NCBI GenBank assembly: GCA_902779165.1
Contig: CACZAN010000027.1
Coordinates: forward strand, 1 to 50,231
DNA: 50,231 nt
Source of the DNA: an uncultured Bacteroidales bacterium
GTDB lineage: Bacteria > Bacteroidota > Bacteroidia > Bacteroidales > Bacteroidaceae
Direction of reading: 5' to 3'
The notes under the pieces are model-generated. The model made no database searches and had not been told where the DNA came from. It saw only the letters and a program-made list of their open reading frames with translations. The translations under genes were made by a program, and so were the position numbers. Positions 17,381 to 25,441 of this stretch are shown here, one piece after another (the stretch's first letter is position 1; every line of letters starts with the position of its first letter).

Positions 17381-19000
17381 CTATTTTTTAATGAACTCAT
17401 AGCAGCCTGCATCGGGCGCTCCGTCGGCCTGACGGCTGCGTCCGAGCCGGTCGAGAGGCCACTCCGCACTCCGGGTGGCATCGGCGATTCCACGGATGGG
17501 CGACTCTTCCACAGGCGTGAAGTCATAAAGGAAGTCATGACTGTCGAAGAGGGTGAAATTCTTCTCGTGGCGCAGGGTTTTGGAGTCGTCGGCAGAAGGA
17601 ATTATCCATGCATCGGTGCTGCTCTTGAGGTCGAATACATTCTCCACAAAGCGGGGTGCGTAGTCTTCATCGTCAGGGACTTCCGTGGCGAGAAAACAGT
17701 TCCTGAAAGAGTAGTTGGTCTGGGGGTTGTCCACGTCAAGGACAAAGTCCTTCGGATCCAGCGAGGGAAAGAGGATGACATCGTCGGCGTAGCCTGTGAT
17801 GACGCAGTTCACGTAGTCGGCACGCACCAGCGGCCGATAGGTCAGCGAGTCTTCCACATTACAGACTTCCAGGGCAAAGCTGCGATTGGACGACAGCGGA
17901 TAGAACTGGGCAATAGTGCAATGGAGGAAACTGGCATCGCCTCCACATTGATAGACACAGCGGAAGGCTGCATTAGAAATCTCCGTATTGCAGACCTCCA
18001 CCTTACAATGGCGCACACTGAGGGCGTCGCCACCCACGTTGTGGATGATGCTGTTGGTGAGCAGCAGCTTGCGTTCATCCATCGAGGAGCTGTCGCATTG
18101 CAAGCCAAAGCTTCCGCTATGCAAGTCCAAGTAGTTCAGCTCGTTGCCCAGGCTCGATGCTGTCAGCACTACTCCACCCCACCGGTTCGGCAGGTTGTCA
18201 TAAGGCAGATAGTCGAACATGCGGTCTGTACGGTCGCCGCGCAGAATAACAGGAGCCTCCAGCGTGCCTTGTGCCAACAGCCGCCCGTGCACCGTCAGCC
18301 CTGCTCCTTCGTGGAAATAAAGCTGCGAGCCGGCCTCTAAGGTCAAGGTGGCTGCGGGGGCTACCACGAGACTGTCGAAGATGACGATGGGCCGGCGGGC
18401 ACTGAACGAAGTATCATTTAATAAGGTACGCGCTCGCAGGAAAAAGGCATCGCGCCCCACGACCACGAGCGGGATACGCTGTTCGATGCCACTCTCGAGG
18501 TGAAAGACCAGAAAATCCTTGACTTCGCGAGGAGCGTCAGCCTGGAATTCAGGCAGCGTCACCTCTGCACGAACGATGATGCTGTCGCGCCCTCGCACCT
18601 CGAAATCCGACACCCGATTGGCTGCCGAACGACTCATATCCTGTCCATCGATATTGATACGGAAAGGGCTGTTCGCTCCACGTTCAAGCCACACCTCATT
18701 GATTCTTAACCCCTTGTCTCCACGATTATAGACCGACATCGTCAACGTGCTGGAAGGCACGGTGGTCAGCACGGTATCGAACTGCAAGGTATCGCGGCTA
18801 AAGGAGAGTGTGGACGAACGGTCGGTAGTAAAGGAATCATAAGAGTCGCAGGAAAGGAAGCAGAAAAGTAGCAAAATAACAGACCCACCCCTCACAGTTT
18901 CTCCATCCGGAACACTCAGTTCCGGCTTCGAACCACCTGTGAGGGAGGGAGTAGTAACTTTTGCCAATAGTCTTTTAATATCAAATAAAAAACGTATCAT
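17381..19000 (-). CDS. Outer-surface lipoprotein with right-handed beta-helix; signal peptide interrupted by a REP copy
   Basis: The protein has 539 residues from ATG 19000. The first residues (MIRFLFDIKRLLAK) look like a charged signal-peptide n-region. The hydrophobic core and lipobox VILLLFCFLSC come only about 26 residues later. The intervening residues (V15 to S40, including GGSKPELSVPDGET) are exactly the translation of a REP-like repeat at 18882-18958. Translation could also begin at GTG 18895 (VRGGSVILLL). The mature part has an immunoglobulin-like start (about 60-150), then repeated short strands with parallel beta-helix character (GGDALSVRHCKVEVCNTEIS). The role is unknown; homologues are often annotated as surface polysaccharide-binding or hypothetical proteins. 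Confidence 0.75.
   Translation of the reverse strand: MIRFLFDIKRLLAKVTTPSLTGGSKPELSVPDGETVRGGSVILLLFCFLSCDSYDSFTTDRSSTLSFSRDTLQFDTVLTTVPSSTLTMSVYNRGDKGLRINEVWLERGANSPFRINIDGQDMSRSAANRVSDFEVRGRDSIIVRAEVTLPEFQADAPREVKDFLVFHLESGIEQRIPLVVVGRDAFFLRARTLLNDTSFSARRPIVIFDSLVVAPAATLTLEAGSQLYFHEGAGLTVHGRLLAQGTLEAPVILRGDRTDRMFDYLPYDNLPNRWGGVVLTASSLGNELNYLDLHSGSFGLQCDSSSMDERKLLLTNSIIHNVGGDALSVRHCKVEVCNTEISNAAFRCVYQCGGDASFLHCTIAQFYPLSSNRSFALEVCNVEDSLTYRPLVRADYVNCVITGYADDVILFPSLDPKDFVLDVDNPQTNYSFRNCFLATEVPDDEDYAPRFVENVFDLKSSTDAWIIPSADDSKTLRHEKNFTLFDSHDFLYDFTPVEESPIRGIADATRSAEWPLDRLGRSRQADGAPDAGCYEFIKK
18882..18958. repeat. REP-like element, copy A (inside the lipoprotein gene)
   Basis: It begins GACCCACCCCTCAC and ends AGGGAGGGAGTAGTAAC. 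Its centre is about 45 bp and contains CCGGAACACTCAGTTCCGG. It is nearly identical to copy B in inverted orientation 58 bp away and shares its ends with 5071-5110. It is read in frame as part of the lipoprotein's signal region. Confidence 0.8.
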
Positions 19001-19016
19001 ACTCTACTTCTTGAAA

Positions 19017-19095
19017 GTAATCACTCCCTCCCTCACAGGTGGTTCGAAGCCGGAACTGAGTGTTCCGGATGGAGAAACTGCGGGGGGGGTGGGTC
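19017..19095. repeat. REP-like element, copy B (inverted partner)
   Basis: It is the reverse complement of copy A over about 75 bp, with changes only near the end (a run of eight G). It lies between the pepD stop and the lipoprotein start, so the pair forms a stem of about 75 bp around a 58-bp loop that contains the lipoprotein start codon. Confidence 0.8.
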
Positions 19096-19099
19096 TCCT

Positions 19100-20545
19100 T
19101 CACACGTTTTCCAGAATCGCCAACAGATGTCTCCACACCATATCTACAGTGGGAATCAGCAGGCGCTCATCGGGCGAGTGTACGCCGCGCAAGGTAGGAC
19201 CGAAGCTAACCATATCCAGCCCCGGATACTTCTCCGAGAACAGGCCGCACTCCAGCCCTGCATGGATGCCGCGCACCACGGGTTCCTTCTGGAACAGACG
19301 TACATACTGCTCGCGGGCTATGCGCAGAATCTCGCTCTTCGGGTTCATGGCCCAGCCGGGATATCCCTCGCCAATCTCCACTTCGGCACCTGCCAGTTCG
19401 AAAACGGCAGCTACCGTGTGGGCCATATTATGACGGTTGCTCATCAGCGAGCTACGTTGGCTGCTGTTGATGAAGATGACACCAGGTTCTGTCTGACGAA
19501 TGCTGGCAAGGTTAGAGCTGGTCTCCACAAGGGCGATATCTTGACTCATGGCATAAACACCATTATCCACCGCCTGCAAGGCGCTGATAAGACGGCAGTT
19601 GACATCTGCTGGCAGGACGGTGGCAGCAGGTTCTGCACTCTCCAACAGGAACTCCATCGTGGGCTCGGTGGTGCAGAACTCCTCCTGCACTTCGGCTGCA
19701 AAGATGTTCCACTTCACGCGCGCCTGTTCCTTATATATGTTTGGTATACAGACGAGGCAGGCTGCTTCGCGGGGAATGGCATTATGCAGTCCGCCAGCCT
19801 GGATGTCGCTCAGACGCAGGCCCCAAGCCTTCATGCCGTCGTAGAGATAACGGGCCAGCAGCTTGTTGGCGTTCGCACGTTTCTTTTCAATATCATCACC
19901 ACTGTGACCACCGGTCAGGCCCTTGATGGTCAGCTGGAGAAAGAAAGCGTCAGCAGGGGCTGCTTCCGGCGTGAAGCGGAAAGTGGCTGTCGTACGGCAG
20001 CCTCCAGCACAGCTGACAAACAGCTCGCCCTCGTCCTCCGAATCAAGGTTGATGAGCATCTGTCCGGTCATGAAGCCAGGCTGCATGCCTTCGGCACCTG
20101 TCAGTCCCGTTTCCTCATCACGCGTGAAAACGCACTCCAGTGGGCCATGCTTGATGGTGTTATCGGCCAGAATGGCCATTTCCATCGCACAGCCTATGCC
20201 GTCATCAGCACCCAGGGTGGTACCCTTGGCCTTCATCCATTCTCCATCAACGTAGGTCTGAATGGCATCAGTATCGAAATCAAAGTCTACATCGTTGTTC
20301 TTCTCGCACACCATATCCATGTGACTCTGCAAAATCACAGTGGGTTTTTGTTCCATTCCGGGGGTGGCAGGCTTACGGATGAGCACATTTCCCGTCTCAT
20401 CGACCTTCGTTTCCAATCCGAGGCTTTCGCCGAAGTCTTTCAGGAAGGAAATCATCTTCTCTTCGCGCTTCGAAGGACGCGGAATTGCGTTGATTCGAGC
20501 GAACATCTCGAACACATGAGCGGGTTTTAATTGAATCTTTTCCAT
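19100..20545 (-). CDS. pepD: Aminoacyl-histidine dipeptidase (M20 peptidase)
   Basis: The 481 residues match the PepD family in length and motifs. QSHMDMVCEKN holds the first metal histidine and aspartate. GADDGIGCAMEMAIL is followed by the catalytic region FTRDEETGLTGAEGM, which has the Glu-Glu pair. GGHSGDDI lies in the lid domain and IHAGLECGLF near the C-terminus gives the last metal histidine. It hydrolyses Xaa-His and other dipeptides in the cytoplasm. A minus-strand TATCTTTG box at 20631-20638 gives a leader of about 80 nt. It ends beside the inverted REP pair, which may act as its terminator. Confidence 0.95.
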   Translation of the reverse strand: MEKIQLKPAHVFEMFARINAIPRPSKREEKMISFLKDFGESLGLETKVDETGNVLIRKPATPGMEQKPTVILQSHMDMVCEKNNDVDFDFDTDAIQTYVDGEWMKAKGTTLGADDGIGCAMEMAILADNTIKHGPLECVFTRDEETGLTGAEGMQPGFMTGQMLINLDSEDEGELFVSCAGGCRTTATFRFTPEAAPADAFFLQLTIKGLTGGHSGDDIEKKRANANKLLARYLYDGMKAWGLRLSDIQAGGLHNAIPREAACLVCIPNIYKEQARVKWNIFAAEVQEEFCTTEPTMEFLLESAEPAATVLPADVNCRLISALQAVDNGVYAMSQDIALVETSSNLASIRQTEPGVIFINSSQRSSLMSNRHNMAHTVAAVFELAGAEVEIGEGYPGWAMNPKSEILRIAREQYVRLFQKEPVVRGIHAGLECGLFSEKYPGLDMVSFGPTLRGVHSPDERLLIPTVDMVWRHLLAILENV

Positions 20546-20606
20546 TTTATACTGCTAAATTTGGTTAAAGTCTGTGAGAAAGTTGGTGTGCGAGAGATAG
20601 TTTGCT

Positions 20607-20638
20607 TATCTTTGCACCGTTTTTCGGGGACAAAGATA
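20607..20638. promoter_or_regulatory. Divergent -7 boxes between pepD and the 20688 gene
   Basis: TATCTTTG on the plus strand (20607-20614) faces the small membrane protein gene. TATCTTTG on the minus strand (20631-20638) faces pepD. The two promoters overlap. Confidence 0.5.
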
Positions 20639-20687
20639 CGTCAAACGGCGTTTCTGTCCAAGAAATCTCTTTAAAATAACGCAAGAA

Positions 20688-20903
20688 ATGGTCAAAATAT
20701 TGCTCATTACACTCGGAATAGTTGCCTTTGCGGTCATATTGCTGTCACTAAAGCTCCTTATCAAGGGCGACGCACGCGGCCCCATGACTCATATCGGAGC
20801 TTCCAAAGCCATGCGTGAGCGCGGAATCCATTGTGTAGAGAGCATGGATGCCATAGAAAGAGCGCAGTTGAGAAAAGAAAAAGTCAAAGAAAAAAGAATA
20901 TAA
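20688..20903 (+). CDS. Small single-span membrane protein
   Basis: The 71 residues comprise one N-terminal membrane segment (ILLITLGIVAFAVILLSLKL) and a charged cytoplasmic-type tail rich in Lys/Glu/Arg (IERAQLRKEKVKEKRI). I do not recognise a named family. It has its own promoter and is followed after 20 bp by the OmpH-like lipoprotein, so the two are probably co-transcribed. Confidence 0.7.
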   Translation: MVKILLITLGIVAFAVILLSLKLLIKGDARGPMTHIGASKAMRERGIHCVESMDAIERAQLRKEKVKEKRI

Positions 20904-20923
20904 AATAACCAAATAGCTAAACA

Positions 20924-21532
20924 ATGAAGAAAATCTGTACACTCTTCGCACTCAGTGCCCTCGTTGCACTGACCGCTTGCAACAACAAACAAGAAGCTGC
21001 TGCCGAGGCTCCAGAAGCAGCAGAAACGGAAGTCACCGGACTGAAAGTCGCTTATGTGGAAGTCGACAGCCTCATGACCCAATATGAGTTCTGCAAGGAC
21101 TATAACATCTTGCTCAACCAGAAGGGTGAGAACGCTCAGAAGACACTGGCCGACAAGCAACGTACCCTGCAGAGCCACGCCAACGCCCTCCAGAAGAAAT
21201 ACGAAAGCAACGGCTTCACCACCCGCGATGAATTGGAGCGCGCTCAGAACCAGCTGGCACGCGAACAGCAAGACCTCGCAGAACTCGAACAGCGACTGAT
21301 GAGCGAACTTGCCAGCGAGCAGCAGAAACTGACGATGGAGATGCGCGACAGCATCCAGGCCTTCCTCAAGACCTACAACAAGGCTAAGAAGTACGACTAC
21401 ATCCTCTCCCGCTCCGGCGACAACATCCTCCTCGCCAATCCGAAGTTCGACATCACTCGCGATGTCGTAGCCGGACTCAACAAGCGCTACAAGGCTAAGC
21501 CCGAGGTGAAGCAGGCCATTGGAGGGAAGTAA
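20924..21532 (+). CDS. OmpH/Skp-family periplasmic chaperone-like lipoprotein
   Basis: The 202 residues have a lipoprotein signal (MKKICTLFALSALVALTACN, lipobox LTAC). A short Ala/Glu-rich linker is followed by the Skp-like core: LKVAYVEVDSLMTQYEF, then a long coiled coil (about 65-150; NQLAREQQDLAELEQRLMSE) and the closing strand YDYILSRSGDNILLA. Skp-type proteins hold unfolded outer-membrane proteins. This lipidated version is a common Bacteroidetes form and may act at the inner or outer membrane. Confidence 0.85.
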   Translation: MKKICTLFALSALVALTACNNKQEAAAEAPEAAETEVTGLKVAYVEVDSLMTQYEFCKDYNILLNQKGENAQKTLADKQRTLQSHANALQKKYESNGFTTRDELERAQNQLAREQQDLAELEQRLMSELASEQQKLTMEMRDSIQAFLKTYNKAKKYDYILSRSGDNILLANPKFDITRDVVAGLNKRYKAKPEVKQAIGGK

Positions 21533-21562
21533 ATTGTAATATTGAAAATTGAGGACTGAGAA

Positions 21563-22426
21563 TTGAAATACTTTGAACTACAATTCAAAATAGAGCCCAA
21601 CGACGAGGCGGCTGGCGATGTGCTGGCCGCCTTGTTGGCCGAAGCTGGCTGTGAGACTTTTGTCCCCACAGACGAAGGACTCAACGCCTATATCCAGCAA
21701 GCATGTTACGACGAGGCGGCCATCCGCAACGCCGCAGACACCCTCACCACCCTTCTGCCCCATTGCGCCGCCACCTTCACCTGTACCGAGGCGCCTGACG
21801 AGAATTGGAACGCCACCTGGGAGGCCGAACACCACTTCGAGCCCATCACCCTGCCCGACGGACAGCAGATCACTATCATCCCCCGTCAGGCTTTCGGCAG
21901 CGGAGAACATGCCACCACCCGCCTCGTCCTCCAGCTCCTGGCCACACTGCCCCTGCAGGGTAAGACGGTCATTGACGCAGGTTGTGGAACGGGAGTTCTC
22001 GGCATTGCGGCCCTGAAACTCGGGGCCGCAGGGGTATTCGCCTACGATATCGATGAGTGGAGTGTGCGTAATGCCCTGGAGAACTTCGCCCTCAACGGCT
22101 TTGCTGCCTCCTCGGACTCCCCGGAACCGAGCGACAGTTCTACATTTCCACAGGACACCACCGCCATCGTTCTCGAAGGCGACGCCCGTATCCTATCCCA
22201 CGTTCCTCAGGCAGATATCCTCCTGGCAAACATCAACCGCAACATCCTCCTTGCAGACCTGCCCGTTTTCGTCGAGCACCTACTGCCTGGTAGTCATCTG
22301 CTCCTCTCCGGCTTCCTCGAAGAGGACATCGAGTCCCTCACCCGCCGCGCCGCCTCCCTACAGCTCTCCCTCCTCAGCACCCATGCTGATGGTGACTGGC
22401 GCGCCCTGGCATTCCAGAAAAGCTAA
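21563..22426 (+). CDS. prmA: Ribosomal protein L11 methyltransferase
   Basis: The 287 residues have a short N-terminal domain and a class I SAM-dependent methyltransferase domain (about 110-285). Motifs are GSGEHATTRLVLQLL, KTVIDAGCGTGVLGIAALKL and DILLANINRNILL, which carries the NxN catalytic-type loop of PrmA. It trimethylates L11. The only sensible start is TTG 21563, inside an ATTGAAAATTGAGG-type simple repeat like those filling other gaps here. There is no ATG until well inside the protein and no clear ribosome site. Residues of about 185-215 (SSDSPEPSDSSTF) look like a small insertion. Confidence 0.9.
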   Translation: MKYFELQFKIEPNDEAAGDVLAALLAEAGCETFVPTDEGLNAYIQQACYDEAAIRNAADTLTTLLPHCAATFTCTEAPDENWNATWEAEHHFEPITLPDGQQITIIPRQAFGSGEHATTRLVLQLLATLPLQGKTVIDAGCGTGVLGIAALKLGAAGVFAYDIDEWSVRNALENFALNGFAASSDSPEPSDSSTFPQDTTAIVLEGDARILSHVPQADILLANINRNILLADLPVFVEHLLPGSHLLLSGFLEEDIESLTRRAASLQLSLLSTHADGDWRALAFQKS

Positions 22427-22546
22427 AGTGACCTTATCCCTTTGCACTTGTGGCAAATTCCAGGGAAAAGAGTAGAAAAAAGTCCTGTTCTGGGGTCGCG
22501 GAATGTATTTTTGTGAAAAAAGGACAGTAGAAAATCATTTTTTCAG

Positions 22547-22554
22547 TAACTTTG
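22547..22554 (+). promoter_or_regulatory. -7 box of recR
   Basis: TAACTTTG ends nine bases before the recR ATG, so the transcript should have little or no 5' leader. Confidence 0.55.
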
Positions 22555-22563
22555 CGCCCGCAA

Positions 22564-23169
22564 ATGGAAATTCCATCGGTTTTCCTCGAACGTGCCGTCA
22601 GTCAATTTGCCGGTTTACCGGGCATTGGACGCAAGACGGCTATGCGACTTGTGCTGCATCTGCTGAAGCGCGAGCCGCAGGATGTGGTGACCTTCGCCCA
22701 AACGATGCAGGAACTGGTGGAGAATGTGCGCTACTGCCACATCTGCCACAACCTATCCGACGAGACGGAATGCGCCATCTGCTCCAACCCCAAGCGCGAC
22801 CACTCGACCGTGTGTGTCGTCGAAAGTATTCAGGACGTGATGGCGATAGAGGCTACACAGCAGTACAACGGCGTTTACCACGTGCTGGGAGGCATCATCT
22901 CACCCATGGACGGCATCGGGCCACAGGACCTGGAGATTCCGAGTTTGGTGCAACGCGTGGACGAAGGCACCATCCGGGAAGTCATCCTTGCCCTTGCGCC
23001 CACCATGGAAGGCGACACCACTTGCTTCTACATCTACCGTAAGCTGGCAGACCACCCCATCAGCATCACCACCCTCGCCCGCGGAGTGGCACAGAACGAT
23101 CAGCTGCACTACACCGATGAAGTGACACTCGGACGCAGCATTGTGGACCGCAGGCCGTTTACAGGGTAA
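22564..23169 (+). CDS. recR: Recombination mediator protein RecR
   Basis: The protein has 201 residues from ATG 22564; the upstream TTG 22552 lies in the promoter box and gives only four more residues. The N-terminal helix-hairpin-helix is [17 protein letters not shown]. The zinc finger [16 protein letters not shown] has the C-x2-C-x8-C-x2-C pattern. The Toprim domain ([20 protein letters not shown]) and the C-terminal [20 protein letters not shown] segment follow. It works with RecO/RecF to load RecA at gaps. The length is typical. Confidence 0.96.
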   Translation: MEIPSVFLERAVSQFAGLPGIGRKTAMRLVLHLLKREPQDVVTFAQTMQELVENVRYCHICHNLSDETECAICSNPKRDHSTVCVVESIQDVMAIEATQQYNGVYHVLGGIISPMDGIGPQDLEIPSLVQRVDEGTIREVILALAPTMEGDTTCFYIYRKLADHPISITTLARGVAQNDQLHYTDEVTLGRSIVDRRPFTG

Positions 23170-23187
23170 ATATTGAAAATTTGAATC

Positions 23188-23631
23188 ATGAATACAATAA
23201 AGTTTCTAAGAATCGTTTACATCGCTACCCTGCTTATCGTGCTGGCGATCGTCGTCTGCTACGAGACCAACGTCCTGGAGCCTGGAAAGTTCGCAGATGA
23301 TGCAAGGATGAATTACGAGGTAGAGCTCATATGCGTGATACATACCATCGTGTGCCTTCCCCTGGCACTGAAGATGTTACACCTCAAAGGCATCAAGACC
23401 AAGATTCGTGACAACGAGCAGGCATACCGCTGGTGGTCGCTGTTGCGACTCGCCCTGCTATGGTTACCCTTGATCACCAACACCACCTTCTATTACACCC
23501 AAGGCGAAGTCCCCACCCTCGGTTACCTTGCCCTGATGATTGTGGTAGGCTACCTGTTCGTATGGCCCTCCCACGGCAAGATGCTCTACGAATGTCAGAT
23601 GGACGGCGCGCCCACCAAGGAAGAAGCATAA
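23188..23631 (+). CDS. Membrane protein of unknown function
   Basis: The 147 residues have four likely membrane segments: about 8-25 (IVYIATLLIVLAIVVCYE), 45-65, 85-100 (LLRLALLWLPLITNTTF) and 110-128 (LGYLALMIVVGYLFVW). The tail is a short hydrophilic CQMDGAPTKEEA. The family is not recognised. It lies 18 bp after recR and 8 bp before the glycosyltransferase gene, so it is probably in the same transcript. Confidence 0.7.
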   Translation: MNTIKFLRIVYIATLLIVLAIVVCYETNVLEPGKFADDARMNYEVELICVIHTIVCLPLALKMLHLKGIKTKIRDNEQAYRWWSLLRLALLWLPLITNTTFYYTQGEVPTLGYLALMIVVGYLFVWPSHGKMLYECQMDGAPTKEEA

Positions 23632-23639
23632 ATACAGAC

Positions 23640-24815
23640 ATGAAGCTCAGCGTTATCATAGTCAGTTATAACGTCCGCCATTATCTGGCGCAATGCCTCG
23701 ACAGCGTGGTACGCGCCACAGCTGGGATGGAGGCCGACATCTGGGTGGTAGACAACCAGAGCCAGGACGGCTCGGTGGCCTACCTGCGCGAGCTCTTTCC
23801 CCAGGTACACTACATCGAAAACGAGGAGAACATGGGCTTCGCGCGAGCCAACAATCAGGCGATTCGCCTCTCGCAGGGAGAATATGTGCTATTGCTGAAC
23901 CCCGACACCATCGTGGGCGAGGACGTGCTCCACGGGTGTGCCACCTTCCTCGACCAGCATCCCGAGGCGGGTGCCACAGGCACGATGATGATCAACCGCA
24001 ACGGCTCCTTCGCCAACGAGTCGCGCCGTGGCATACCCACTCCTGCCACCGCGTTCTACAAGCTCTGCGGCCTCTGCTCCCTTTATCCCAACAGCCGCCG
24101 CTTCGGCAAATACTACATGTGCTACCTCGATAAGAACGCCAGCACAGAGATAGAGATTATCTCCGGAGCGTTCTTCATGCTGCGCCGCAAGGCCCTGGAA
24201 CAGGTGGGACTGCTCAGTGAGGACTATTTCATGTACGGCGAGGACATCGACCTCGGCTACAGCTTGTTGAAAGCCGGATGGAAGAACTTCTACCAGCCCC
24301 TGCCCATCCTTCACTACAAGGGCGAGAGCACACAGAAGACCAGCTTCCGCTATGTCCACAGCTTCTACAACGCGATGCTCATCTTCTTCAACCGCCACTT
24401 CCGCCAGCGCTACCGTCTGCTATCGCTGCTGATACGTCTGGCGGTAGTCATCCAAGGCACAATCTTCATGCTGCACCAGCAGTTCTGTCGTCCAATCCGC
24501 CGGAAACACCAAGAACAGGACGAACAGCGCAGACTGCTCTTCATCGGCAGCGACAGCGCCTGCTCAGCTCTCCAGGAACTTTGCAGGCAGTCGCCGCTCA
24601 GTATCGAACGCATTCAGGATTATCAGGAAGCGGTCGCTTTCGCACGCACGCGAACCTATAATTATATATGTTTCCAGACGGGCAACGAAGGCATCCCTTA
24701 TGCCAAAGTGCTGCGAGACCTCATCGCCCTGAATGAAGAGGGCATAGACCTCCATCTGGGAACCTTCAATGTCAGCACCAAAACACTCGTCCTGCCCGAT
24801 GCCATTATTTACTGA
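23640..24815 (+). CDS. Family 2 glycosyltransferase
   Basis: The protein has 391 residues from ATG 23640; the open frame extends upstream, but only as an out-of-frame reading of the previous gene. The GT-A domain begins MKLSVIIVSYNVRHYLAQCL, has the nucleotide-sugar segment VVDNQSQDGSVAYL and the LLNPDTIV motif, and continues to EIISGAFFMLRRKAL and MYGEDIDLGYSLLKAGW, as in rhamnosyl- or related GT2 enzymes. About 255-280 is hydrophobic (LLSLLIRLAVVIQGTIFML). The last 100 residues look like an extra alpha/beta domain (RRLLFIGSDSACSALQEL). It probably adds a sugar to a surface glycan; the substrate is unknown. Confidence 0.85.
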   Translation: MKLSVIIVSYNVRHYLAQCLDSVVRATAGMEADIWVVDNQSQDGSVAYLRELFPQVHYIENEENMGFARANNQAIRLSQGEYVLLLNPDTIVGEDVLHGCATFLDQHPEAGATGTMMINRNGSFANESRRGIPTPATAFYKLCGLCSLYPNSRRFGKYYMCYLDKNASTEIEIISGAFFMLRRKALEQVGLLSEDYFMYGEDIDLGYSLLKAGWKNFYQPLPILHYKGESTQKTSFRYVHSFYNAMLIFFNRHFRQRYRLLSLLIRLAVVIQGTIFMLHQQFCRPIRRKHQEQDEQRRLLFIGSDSACSALQELCRQSPLSIERIQDYQEAVAFARTRTYNYICFQTGNEGIPYAKVLRDLIALNEEGIDLHLGTFNVSTKTLVLPDAIIY

Positions 24816-25329
24816 CATACGCCTGCGCGCTCTGGAGCCCGAGGATCTGGAACTCATCTACCGCATAGAGAACGACCCCGACTTCTGGAAGTTCGGCACC
24901 ACGACGGTACCCTACTCCCGCTATGTCCTGCGCCAATACCTCGAAACCTCGGCCAATGACCTCTTTGCCGACCAGCAGGTACGCCTCGTTATCGAAGGCC
25001 ATGATGCCTCGGGCCGCGTCCTCCCCCTCGGTCTGGCTGACCTCACCGACTTCTCACCCCAGCACATGAGGGCAGAGATTGCGTTAGCCGTATTACCCGA
25101 ATATCAGGGACAACAGGTGGGACATCACGCCGTAAGATGTCTTATGGACTACGCCCGCCGCCTGCGCCTCCACCAAATCTATGCCATCATCGCCGTCAGC
25201 AACAAAGCCGCCTCGAAGCTCTTCCAACAGCTTGGTTTCAAAGGAGATACCATCCTCCGCGACTGGCTGCGCGATAAACAAGGATACTGCGATGCACGCC
25301 TCTGGCAGCAAAACCTCGAAACAGAATAG
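24799..25329 (+). CDS. GNAT-family N-acetyltransferase (RimJ/RimL-like)
   Basis: The protein has 176 residues from ATG 24799, which overlaps the glycosyltransferase by 17 bp; an ATG at 24769 would add ten unlikely residues. The GNAT fold shows as LRALEPEDLELIYRIENDPD at the start and the acetyl-CoA-binding stretch LAVLPEYQGQQVGHHAVRCL. The C-terminal part is VSNKAASKLFQQLGFKGD, typical of RimJ/RimL-type transferases. The substrate cannot be read from sequence. Confidence 0.87.
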   Translation: MPLFTDIRLRALEPEDLELIYRIENDPDFWKFGTTTVPYSRYVLRQYLETSANDLFADQQVRLVIEGHDASGRVLPLGLADLTDFSPQHMRAEIALAVLPEYQGQQVGHHAVRCLMDYARRLRLHQIYAIIAVSNKAASKLFQQLGFKGDTILRDWLRDKQGYCDARLWQQNLETE

Positions 25330-25384
25330 GGAAAATCCCACCACACTTTAGGCTTTTCCTCTTGCTCACCTCACGAAAAGGCCG

Positions 25385-25392
25385 TACCTTTG
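25385..25392 (+). promoter_or_regulatory. -7 box for the Ser/Arg-rich exported protein
   Basis: TACCTTTG stands 49 bp before ATG 25442. Confidence 0.45.
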
Positions 25393-25441
25393 CACCATCA
25401 AAAACAAACAAAGGTGTATAACTTCTAAAATTTTGAGCAAT

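Noticed and set aside
23433-23639. N-terminal extension of the GT2 protein
   Set aside because: It overlaps the membrane protein gene in another frame; the conserved MKLSVIIVSYN start is at 23640.
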